Assembly (NCBI GenBank): GCA_019694835.1
Contig: JAIBBE010000145.1
Coordinates: forward strand, 42,477 to 106,476
Direction of reading: 5' to 3'
Origin: Fimbriimonadaceae bacterium
Lineage (GTDB): Bacteria; Armatimonadota; Fimbriimonadia; Fimbriimonadales; Fimbriimonadaceae
DNA length: 64,000 nt
Below, piece by piece: positions 52,413 through 59,561 of this stretch. Numbering within the stretch: the stretch's first letter is position 1; each line of letters begins with the position of its first letter. The notes below the pieces were generated by a model. The model did not search any database and was not told where the DNA came from. It was given only the letters and a program-made list of their open reading frames with translations. Made by a program: the position numbers and the translations under genes.

Positions 52413-52695
52413 CAAAGTACTTCCGCCGTCCGGTAAGGAAGGTACTTTCGCCGTCCCGGCGATTCCGGCTGGACCGGGCCGGCGGTTCCTGTACTTTCGC
52501 CGTCTCGGCGATTCCCGGTTGCCCATGGATCGACACCAAGACCGCTCGATGGCGGATCCTAAAGGTGCTTTCGCCGTCCCGGCGATTCTAGGTGCTCGGG
52601 AAGGCCCGGAGATCGTGGGAAGCCGGGAACTTGTCCGGAATCGCCGAGACGGCGAAAGTACTTTCTTTAGCGGACGGCGAAAGTACTTTCTTAGC
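52413..52695. repeat. family B repeat cluster, about six copies
   Basis: Full cores at 52444-52465, 52493-52515 and 52567-52588, an inverted core at 52637-52661, and partial copies at 52415-52431 and 52673-52690. Variants of ACTTTCGCCGTC-CGGCGATTC. The last copies abut the MFS gene's stop, and the rest fill the 348-bp gap before the protease gene (52343-52690), where no gene is seen. Confidence 0.85.
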
Positions 52696-54037
52696 GGACG
52701 CCGCGCACGTTTCGAAGAAGATAGGCACCCAGCGCGAGGAAGATTCCCGCGCAGATGAAGAGTGCGGCGAAACCGGCGTGTGTGTAGTGCTGCTTCATCA
52801 AACCGTTCGCATCAAGTGTCGACGTCACCCCAAACGCCCCAATCAGTAGGCCAGCAGGAAAGGCGGCGATAGCTTGCGGCAGGGTCATCGAGACGTGCCA
52901 TACCGCCATATCCTTCGCCGCATCCTCCTGACTCGGAAGCACATCCGTACCGAGCGCCCAGTCCACCGAAATGTATGCTCCATAGCCGAGACCGAAGAGG
53001 AACCCGGCAACGACCACCATCTCCAGACTCGAAATCGCGGCGAAGAATAGGCAGATGGCTGCCATAAAGCCGTTGGCCATGTACACGATCTTCTTCCGGC
53101 CGAGACGGTCCGAAAGCGCTCCGCCGACGTAGCCGCTCATGATTGCGCCCACGAGAATGATGCCCGCCACCCAGCTAAAAGTCTTCTCGGCATCCTTGAC
53201 GCGGATGACGTCCGCGAAGTAGTAGGGCAGGAACGGCATGACCGAGTAGAAACCCATCATGACGAGCGCGCGCGTGATCCAGACCCAGGCAAAGTCGGGG
53301 TATTTCTTCGGGTCGATCCAGAGGCTCTTGGCATATTCAATGAAGCCGAGTTTGGGGGGTTTATCGTTGAGCGGCGTCTCGCGGACATAAACGACGGTCA
53401 CCAGCAGTCCCAAAGCGAGCATGAAACCGAGCGCGAGATAGACGTAGAGGTAGTCGTTGACCCGAGGCACGAACGCAGCGGTCAGGATGCCAGCAAGTGT
53501 GCCGGCTTGGCTCATGACGGCCATGTATCCACTCGCGGCCCCGCGCTGGTGATGGGGAACGAGGTCGGGAATAATTCCGCTGTAGGCTCCCATGGCCGTA
53601 TTTGCGCCAATCTGAAGCACGAAGTAGGCGACCAGGTAGATCCACGGGCTCGAGATCGCTCCGGCCCCGAACATTGCAGCGAGGCCCACGACGTAAAGGA
53701 CCGTGCCGCCGAGAATGTACGGCCTGCGGCGGCCCCACTTTGAGGTGCAGCGGTCGCTCAGGGGACCGATGATGAGCGGAATGACGATCGCCGGAACCGC
53801 GCCGCCCCCAATGACGATGCCGAGGATTTTTGCACTCTCCTCGACACCTACCATCGTGCGCACCTGCGCCTGAATCACGACCATCAGCAACGCTGCGAGC
53901 ACGAAGTTGGTGGCCAGCCAAAATGTCGAGAACGCGACCTGCTGGCCGTGCGAAAGCTGCCCGGTCGGCTCGAGACGGGAGTTGGACGCGGGCTTCCCCG
54001 GCACCGGAGGGTAATCGGGCGGGGGAGTGATTTCCAT
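52691..54037 (-). CDS. MFS transporter
   Basis: 448 residues with twelve predicted helices. 'GPLSDRCTSKWGRRRPYI' is the loop 2-3 motif of the major facilitator superfamily, with 'GGALSDRLGRKKIVYMANGF' the corresponding loop 8-9 motif in the second half. Overall resembles the GPH/SLC45-like sugar-transporter branch (long N-terminal cytoplasmic stretch, 'GAYSGIIPDLVPHHQRGAAS'). Substrate unknown, perhaps a sugar. Start ATG 54037 without a clear Shine-Dalgarno or leaderless box. Confidence 0.88.
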   Translation of the reverse strand: MEITPPPDYPPVPGKPASNSRLEPTGQLSHGQQVAFSTFWLATNFVLAALLMVVIQAQVRTMVGVEESAKILGIVIGGGAVPAIVIPLIIGPLSDRCTSKWGRRRPYILGGTVLYVVGLAAMFGAGAISSPWIYLVAYFVLQIGANTAMGAYSGIIPDLVPHHQRGAASGYMAVMSQAGTLAGILTAAFVPRVNDYLYVYLALGFMLALGLLVTVVYVRETPLNDKPPKLGFIEYAKSLWIDPKKYPDFAWVWITRALVMMGFYSVMPFLPYYFADVIRVKDAEKTFSWVAGIILVGAIMSGYVGGALSDRLGRKKIVYMANGFMAAICLFFAAISSLEMVVVAGFLFGLGYGAYISVDWALGTDVLPSQEDAAKDMAVWHVSMTLPQAIAAFPAGLLIGAFGVTSTLDANGLMKQHYTHAGFAALFICAGIFLALGAYLLRNVRGVR

Positions 54038-54125
54038 AGTCGGTTCGGCTAGTTTGACCCATCCTCGGGATCGTTGCCAGGATTGCTCGGTTTACGTTGG
54101 GTCGCGCAGTTTCGATGCAAAAGAC

Positions 54126-54156
54126 TTGACAACGAACCCCCGCCAGCCGATAACGT
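54126..54156 (+). promoter_or_regulatory. promoter of the gene at 54167
   Basis: TTGACA at 54126-54131, then TAACGT at 54151-54156 (19-bp spacing), ten bases before the ATG. TATAGA at 54156 is an alternative -10. Confidence 0.5.
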
Positions 54157-54166
54157 ATAGAAAGTT

Positions 54167-54475
54167 ATGACGCAGACCCTCGATCTGCCCCTGTTGGGCA
54201 TTACGGAGAGCTTTCCCGACACACTTTTTCTCCTCGCACACCCATCCACCGGCAAGTACGGCTGTTACTGCCATCAGGGCGTGCACGGACTGGCATGCTT
54301 CACGACCGAAGGCGGCGCATTCCGATTCGCCGAGTTCATTGACCTGAGCGGGATGGCGAGCCTGGAAGTCAGCTTCGACGAGGCACGGGACATCGCCAAG
54401 GACCGTCCGCTTCCGGTCGTTTCGCTGATGCTCCTCGACAAGATCGACGACCCCGTCATTCACTACGTGCGGTAA
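54167..54475 (+). CDS. hypothetical protein (102 aa)
   Basis: Not a recognised family. Compact alpha/beta by pattern: 'FPDTLFLLAHPSTGKYGCYC', 'GLACFTTEGGAFRFAEFIDL', 'PLPVVSLMLLDKIDDPVIHY'. Two Cys in CYC might bind metal but are unproven. Downstream of a proper promoter, so probably a real single gene. Starts 129 bases after the divergent MFS gene's ATG and 209 bases before the Fic gene. Confidence 0.7.
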   Translation: MTQTLDLPLLGITESFPDTLFLLAHPSTGKYGCYCHQGVHGLACFTTEGGAFRFAEFIDLSGMASLEVSFDEARDIAKDRPLPVVSLMLLDKIDDPVIHYVR

Positions 54476-54640
54476 CGAGAGCGTCGGTACGCGGTCTTCT
54501 GGCCGATCTCTCGCTGAGCGCCCACAAGCTGTACGGATCACAAAGCGCAGCGGCCTTCTCGACCTAACGAGATCTTTCGGCGGCTGCAACCCGCGTTGTT
54601 CGCCCTTTCGCGACACGACACGTCTTGATAAGCAGGCCGA

Positions 54641-54683
54641 AATCACGACGCTGTCTGTCGTGATTAACGGCCATAATCACGAC
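54641..54683 (+). promoter_or_regulatory. operator/promoter of the first Fic gene
   Basis: Three copies of one 9-bp site: AATCACGAC 54641-54649, its inverse GTCGTGATT 54657-54665, and AATCACGAC 54675-54683 ending at the ATG. CATAAT (54672-54677) is six bases before ATG 54684, so two half-sites flank and overlap the -10. A classic autorepression layout. Confidence 0.7.
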
Positions 54684-55787
54684 ATGCCGACCTATATCTG
54701 GGAGCTTCCGGACTGGCCAAACTTCACATACGACCCAAGAACGATCCAGCAGCCCTTGGTCGAAGCGGTCCGACAGCACGGCAATCTGCTGGGACTCCTT
54801 GAAGGGCTTGGGTTCGCCGAACGGGATGACGCCAAACTCGAAGCGCTCGCCGATGAAGTCGTCCATTCCAGTGAAATCGAAGGGGAAAGCTTGGACGCCG
54901 CCGATGTCCGATCTTCGATTGCACGCCGATTGGGGCTCGAATCGGGAGGCGTACCGAGTGGAGACCACCGCGTTGAGGGTGTCGTTGAAATGGCGATCGA
55001 TGCCGCGACAAATTGGACCGAGCCCCTGACCGAAGATCGCCTCTTTCAGTGGCAGGCGGGGCTGTTTCCTGGTGGCCGGGGGCCACACGGCAGAGTCCGG
55101 ACGGGAGCTTGGCGCGACGGCCCGATGCAAGTTGTTTCCGGTCCCGAAGGCAGGCATCGTGTGCACTTCGAGGCTCCACCGAACCATCGGCTATCCCAAG
55201 AAATGGCGGCATTTCTGGACTGGTTCGAAAGCGCCGAAGAGCCCAACCGCGTTCTTCAAGCGGGCATCGCACATCTTTGGTTCGAGACGATCCATCCGTT
55301 CGATGATGGAAATGGCCGCGTCGGGCGCGCGGTGCTTGATCTCGCCCTTGCGCGATACGACCGTAAGCCCTGGCGCTGCTACAGCGTCTCCACCCAGATC
55401 CGTGAAGAGCGACGTGCGTACTACGATGAGCTCGAACGAGCCCAAGGTGGGACGCTCGATGCTACTCCGTGGCTGGTCTGGTTTTTAGGTTGCTTGCAGC
55501 GTGCCCTTGAAGCAAGCACCATAAGGATCGGCTCCGCCATGTCTCGCGCCGCCTTCTGGCGAACTCATGCCGCAAAGCCGTTCAATGAGCGGCAACGAAA
55601 GGTTCTGTCGCGAATGCTGCTGGATTGGCAGGGCAACATGTCGAACAAGAAGTGGCAAACACTCACGGGTGCGATCGACCGCACCGCCTCCAGAGACCTG
55701 GACCAACTAGTCGAGTGGGGTGTTTTCCGGCGTGTCGGTTCGGGACGAACCACAAGCTATGAGCTCGTTCGAGTAGAGGAACGCTAA
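54684..55787 (+). CDS. Fic-family protein, DUF4172-type N-terminus, C-terminal winged helix
   Basis: 367 residues. Fic enzymes add AMP (or similar) to protein hydroxyls. Core motif 'HPFDDGNGRVGRA'; inhibitory helix motif 'SSEIEG' (class II, N-terminal, S-x-x-x-E-G) near residue 57. N-terminal 'YIWELPDWPNFTYDPRTI' is DUF4172. The C-terminal 'ERQRKVLSRMLLDWQGNMSN' to 'WGVFRRVGSGRTTSYELV' is a winged-helix DNA-binding domain. Start ATG 54684 (not 54660) by CATAAT spacing. Likely self-regulated via the operator overlapping the promoter. Confidence 0.93.
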   Translation: MPTYIWELPDWPNFTYDPRTIQQPLVEAVRQHGNLLGLLEGLGFAERDDAKLEALADEVVHSSEIEGESLDAADVRSSIARRLGLESGGVPSGDHRVEGVVEMAIDAATNWTEPLTEDRLFQWQAGLFPGGRGPHGRVRTGAWRDGPMQVVSGPEGRHRVHFEAPPNHRLSQEMAAFLDWFESAEEPNRVLQAGIAHLWFETIHPFDDGNGRVGRAVLDLALARYDRKPWRCYSVSTQIREERRAYYDELERAQGGTLDATPWLVWFLGCLQRALEASTIRIGSAMSRAAFWRTHAAKPFNERQRKVLSRMLLDWQGNMSNKKWQTLTGAIDRTASRDLDQLVEWGVFRRVGSGRTTSYELVRVEER

Positions 55788-55836
55788 CTGGGTCGCGCGG
55801 TCGTGAAGCGGTGCGGGAACACGTTGGCGGCAAAGA

Positions 55837-56958
55837 TCACGCGAGGTTTTCCGGATTCAGCCCAGCAAGCTCGGGGAGGACGAACAAGCCGTCCTTACGA
55901 ACGAGCACGCCGTCGAACCAAATCTCCCCTCCGCCGTAGTCCGGGCGCTGGATGAGCACGGTGTCCCAATGGATCGCGCTCTTGTTGCCGTTACCGCCGG
56001 GAGGGGGGTAGGCGTTGCCGGGGGTGAGGTGGAACGAACCGGCGATCTTTTCGTCGAAGAGCGTGTCTTTCATCGGATGCAGAATGTGTGGATTGAATCC
56101 AAGTGCCCACTCGCCGAAGTAGCGACCGCCCTCGTCGGTGTCGAGGATTTCGTTGAGCCGTTCCGACATCGCCCCCGCGTCGGCTTCGATAATCTTGCCG
56201 TTCGCAACTCTGTAGTGGATGTTCGTGAACTCCTGACCTTGATACAGCGAGGCCGTGTTGTACTGGATCACGCCATTCATCGAGTCCTTGACCGGGCAGG
56301 AGAAGCACTCGCCATCGGGGATGTTTCGGTGGCCGACGCAGGGGACGGCGCCGATGTCCTTGATTGAGAATCGCAAATCGGTGCCCGGCCCGATAATGTG
56401 AACCTGGTCGGTCTTGTCCATCAGGTCCTTCAGCGGCTTGCAGGCTTCTTCCATGCGCTTGTAGTCGACCGTGCAGACTCGGAAGTAGAAATCCTCGAAC
56501 GCGGCCGTGCTCATCCCCGCTTGCTGGGCCATGCTCGGGCTCGGCCATCGCAGGGCGACCCATTTCGTTTTCGGCACCCGGACTTCGTTGGTCACCGGAA
56601 TGCCGTAGACGCGCTGCCACATCGCCATCGTCGCGCTGGGCACGTCGGACAGTTCCATGACGTTGTCGCTGCCCCGCATCGAGATGTACGCCGTCATCTC
56701 CTCCATCTCAAATTTCTCGATCTTCGCGATAGTCGCCGCGTTCTTCTCGGTCATGCCGAGGAGGAGTTGGCGTCGGACGGCGTTGCTCTCCGATCGCACG
56801 ACGACCTCGGCGCCCTTGCTCTGGCACACTCGCACCACCTCCGCAATCGCCCACTCCGGGATGTCGAAAGTGTGGACCAGCACGCGATCGGCTGGACTGA
56901 GGTCGGTGGCATGGGTCGCGAGGAGTTCGGCGAAGCGAGTAACGCGCGGGTCAAGCAT
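55837..56958 (-). CDS. M29-family aminopeptidase (AmpS/PepS-like)
   Basis: 373 residues. Removes N-terminal amino acids with two bound metals. 'GPGTDLRFSIKDIG', 'NIPDGECFSCPVKDSMNGVI', 'GRYFGEWALGFNPH' and 'HWDTVLI' are the M29 blocks; the metal ligands (Glu in 'NIPDGECF', His in 'FHLTPGNAY') are present. Slightly shorter than the usual 400. Start ATG 56958 by TAACCT six bases upstream. Lone gene, convergent with Fic 1. Confidence 0.9.
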   Translation of the reverse strand: MLDPRVTRFAELLATHATDLSPADRVLVHTFDIPEWAIAEVVRVCQSKGAEVVVRSESNAVRRQLLLGMTEKNAATIAKIEKFEMEEMTAYISMRGSDNVMELSDVPSATMAMWQRVYGIPVTNEVRVPKTKWVALRWPSPSMAQQAGMSTAAFEDFYFRVCTVDYKRMEEACKPLKDLMDKTDQVHIIGPGTDLRFSIKDIGAVPCVGHRNIPDGECFSCPVKDSMNGVIQYNTASLYQGQEFTNIHYRVANGKIIEADAGAMSERLNEILDTDEGGRYFGEWALGFNPHILHPMKDTLFDEKIAGSFHLTPGNAYPPPGGNGNKSAIHWDTVLIQRPDYGGGEIWFDGVLVRKDGLFVLPELAGLNPENLA

Positions 56959-56964
56959 GCGGCG

Positions 56965-56970
56965 AGGTTA
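56965..56970 (-). promoter_or_regulatory. TAACCT -10 box, 6 bases before ATG 56958
   Basis: TAnnnT-type hexamer at leaderless spacing. Confidence 0.65.
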
Positions 56971-57069
56971 CCCGTCCACCCATTTCCGATCCTGGGCGGC
57001 CATTGGCCTAATGAATTCGGCTCTGCATGCCAATGATCCAATCAACCGCAAAAGTACTTGAGAAAGTTT

Positions 57070-57702
57070 ATGAACCCATCAGTAGCAATCGCCATTCTCG
57101 GCCTTTTGGCACCCGCAAACTTGACTCAATCGGTCAGCCATGACACGCAGCCGAAGCCATCGGGCACACTCGTCTTACGCGATTGCATGCTCGTCGAACC
57201 ACGAGACATGTCCCTCACGGTTCTTGACGCCAAGAGCAAAGCTCAGCTCATGAGTTGCGGGACCACCGTCGACTTTGATGGCACGTTCTAGGCTGGCGCT
57301 CACCCCATTACCGGCACCTGTGAGGTTTATCTCCATGTCAATGGGTTCCTGAGCCGGAGATTCGTCAATGCCAAGATCGTGAACGGATACTTCACCGGAT
57401 TCGATACGACGCTGATCAATGGAGACATCAACGGCGACGACCTCATCGGCGAAGCCGACCTCGACGTCATCTATGACAACTACTACCTCTCACCGAAAGA
57501 CAGTGTGTGGGAGCGGATGAACAGGGACTTCGTCACGCCCAAGATGTGCGACCTCAACTGCGACGGGGTGGTGGACCCCAAGGATCGCGACATCGTCATG
57601 AAGAACTGGGAGCGGCGAGGTGATTGGGCCTTGGCGAACGCGAAGCCAAAGCCCAAGTCGAAGAAGTCGGCACGAAAAAAGGGTGCTAAGCCTCCGACGT
57701 AA
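57070..57702 (+). pseudogene. secreted dockerin-like protein interrupted by one in-frame TAG
   Basis: One reading frame from ATG 57070 is closed by TAG at 57289-57291 and continues without another stop to 57702. Before it: signal peptide ('PSVAIAILGLLAPANL') and a beta domain ending 'VDFDGTF'. After it: 'HVNGFLSRRFVNAKIVNG' then two EF-hand-like repeats 'NGDINGDDLIGEADLDVI' and 'DLNCDGVVDPKDRDIVMK', as in the other dockerin-like genes. No frameshift is needed. Recent nonsense mutation, readthrough, or a sequencing error are the options. The stop at 57702 overlaps the convergent Fic 2 gene by 17 bp. Confidence 0.8.
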
Positions 57703-58819
57703 GGAACAGATCCAAATAGCGCTTGTAAGCAAAGCTTCGCCCATACTCGACCGACTCATCGGTCTGGACCAAGATGCCCGCGTCGACGAACTTCGCCACG
57801 AGCCGATTGGCATTGGTCCTGGATAACCCAGTCACCCTCTCGACATTCCGGACTGAGACTACAGGGAGCCCATAGAGGTGCCGCAATAGCCTCATAGCGG
57901 TCTCCTGGTTCTTCCCGAAGGCGGCAACGAGCGGCACATCCTCTTCACGAAGCCGATTGATGCCCCTCACGGTCTCCGTTGCTTCCGCTGCCACTTGCGC
58001 GACGCCTTGTAAGAAGAACTCGAGCCAGCCGTCGACATCAGCGCGGTCGTGATAGGCCTGAAGGCGATCGAAGTAGGTGTCTCGGTTGCGCCTGTAGTAC
58101 TCGGACAAGTAAAGGACGGGACGCTTGAGAATTCGTCGTTCACAAAGGAAGAAGGTCACCAGCAGCCGACCCGTTCGGCCATTGCCATCGACGAACGGAT
58201 GGATGGTCTCGAACTGGGCGTGTGCCAAGCCCGCCTTGATCAAAATCGGCAGCGAACCTGGGTCGTGGAGAAACATCTCGAGTTCGCCCATTGCCGGACC
58301 GATGAGGTGGGGCGGAGGGGGAACATAACGCGCGGTGTTTGGCGAAGCCCCGCCGATCCAGTTTTGAGTGGTCCGGAATTCGCCGGGCATGACGTGTCCG
58401 TGCGAACGACCTCCGGACTGCATGAGCGTTTCATGGACCTCGCGGACAAGTCGGACAGAAAGGGGAAGGTCCTTCAGGCGCTCGATACCCTGATTCATGG
58501 CATCGACGTAGCGCAAGATGTCGTCGACATCATCGGGCAGTCCACTTCGCATCTCGCCTTCGGCTCGGAGTGCATCGACTATCGTGGCCTGGGTGCCCTC
58601 GACTTGGCTCGAGAGTGCGGCCTCCTTCCGGATGTACATGAGGATGAAGAATTCGAGATCGGGCAAGAGGTCGGTGATCCCATCGAGGCGACCCAAGGCG
58701 ATGTTCGCCGTTTCCAATGCGGATCTATTGCGTTTGGAAAGCTCAATGTCACCTGGTGGAAAGGGTCCAGGTATGAACGCACGGTATCCGGCAGGTTGGG
58801 CAATGTACTGTCCAATCAT
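57686..58819 (-). CDS. Fic-family protein with C-terminal winged helix
   Basis: 377 residues. Core motif 'HPFVDGNGRTGRL'; inhibitory motif 'SSQVEG' near residue 70 (class II). N-terminal 'RAFIPGPFPPGDIELSKRNR' is the usual Fic_N cover. The C-terminal 'VRNVERVTGLSRTNANRLVA' and following residues form a winged helix. AMP or other nucleotide transfer is by family. Start ATG 58819, with three operator dyads immediately upstream and TAACGG six bases before the ATG inside the first. Differs from Fic 1 in N- and C-terminal sequence, so not a recent duplicate. Confidence 0.93.
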   Translation of the reverse strand: MIGQYIAQPAGYRAFIPGPFPPGDIELSKRNRSALETANIALGRLDGITDLLPDLEFFILMYIRKEAALSSQVEGTQATIVDALRAEGEMRSGLPDDVDDILRYVDAMNQGIERLKDLPLSVRLVREVHETLMQSGGRSHGHVMPGEFRTTQNWIGGASPNTARYVPPPPHLIGPAMGELEMFLHDPGSLPILIKAGLAHAQFETIHPFVDGNGRTGRLLVTFFLCERRILKRPVLYLSEYYRRNRDTYFDRLQAYHDRADVDGWLEFFLQGVAQVAAEATETVRGINRLREEDVPLVAAFGKNQETAMRLLRHLYGLPVVSVRNVERVTGLSRTNANRLVAKFVDAGILVQTDESVEYGRSFAYKRYLDLFLTSEA

Positions 58820-58824
58820 GATTT

Positions 58825-58938
58825 CCCGTTACATCTTGGCATGAAATGTAACGGGAAAACCAGTTTTCAGTTACAAGTCATGGCGAGATGTAACGAAAGA
58901 TATCCTTTCCCATTACAAGTCCTGAAAGATGTAACGGG
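58825..58938 (-). promoter_or_regulatory. three-dyad operator array upstream of Fic 2
   Basis: Dyads TTACA(T/A)-N11-(A)TGTAA at 58825-58855, 58870-58894 and 58909-58938. The first has 10-bp perfect arms CCCGTTACAT/ATGTAACGGG. Their starts are 42 bp apart (58829, 58871, 58913), i.e. four helical turns. The one next to the gene covers the -10 region. Confidence 0.8.
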
Positions 58939-58941
58939 AAA

Positions 58942-59334
58942 TCAGATGAAGCTGGCGTAACTGAGGTACTCGCCGGTGTCGTCGGCGTGGAGCCAGGACC
59001 AAGCGTCCTTCCCACGCTCTTCCTCGAAGAACTCGACGATCGAGCTGCCGAACACTTCGACAACCCACGCGAGCGCTTCTTCCGACTTGCCGTGGCCGAC
59101 AATGGCGAGTTTTTCGACCAGTTTGCCGTCCTTGATGCCGAACTTCATGCCTGCCGCCAGCCCGGGCAGCGTCCACCCATGAAAGTTCTGGAAATTGAGC
59201 AAGACACGCACGGTGTGGGGTTTGGCCGCCTTCTCCTCGACCAGCTTCGAGAGCTGCTCGTAGTCTTGCGGGGTCAACTTTTCCGAGGCGCGGAAAGCGA
59301 GGTATCGACCCTCGGCGGCAATGCATTCCAACAT
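58942..59334 (-). CDS. SpoIIAA-like protein (STAS-related)
   Basis: 130 residues. 'EKLTPQDYEQLSKLVEEKAA', 'VRVLLNFQNFHGWTL' and 'SEEALAWVVEVFGSSIVEFF' match the SpoIIAA-like/DUF3478 fold, related to STAS anti-anti-sigma factors but usually without the phosphorylated Ser. Function unknown. Start ATG 59334 by CATAAT seven bases upstream rather than ATG 59343 or 59358. Located upstream of the Fic 2 operator; a shared transcript is possible but unproven. Confidence 0.85.
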   Translation of the reverse strand: MLECIAAEGRYLAFRASEKLTPQDYEQLSKLVEEKAAKPHTVRVLLNFQNFHGWTLPGLAAGMKFGIKDGKLVEKLAIVGHGKSEEALAWVVEVFGSSIVEFFEEERGKDAWSWLHADDTGEYLSYASFI

Positions 59335-59341
59335 AGGTGCC

Positions 59342-59347
59342 ATTATG
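59342..59347 (-). promoter_or_regulatory. CATAAT -10 box, 7 bases before ATG 59334
   Basis: Leaderless-spaced hexamer that selects the third of three possible starts. Confidence 0.6.
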
Positions 59348-59495
59348 TCACCGGACAAGAGCCGGTCGCGGCTCAGATTTTCGTGGGGAAAAGATGGGGA
59401 AGACCGAGGGCCGAATCTCTATTACCTTGAACTGAAATGGGTCCCAGGACCGTCTTCTATTAGACCGTTGCGACTCAGGGGTCGGTTGGCGCTGG

Positions 59496-59525
59496 TTGAC
59501 ACTCGGCATCAGGCGGTAGTAAGAT
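59496..59525 (+). promoter_or_regulatory. sigma-70 promoter of the pil operon
   Basis: TTGACA 59496-59501, 18 bases, TAAGAT 59520-59525; a 30-base leader with CAGGGACAG precedes pilM. Typical vegetative promoter with a real leader, unlike the leaderless genes. Confidence 0.65.
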
Positions 59526-59561
59526 AGGCCCAGCCCGGCTAGGTCGCAGGGACAGCGAACG

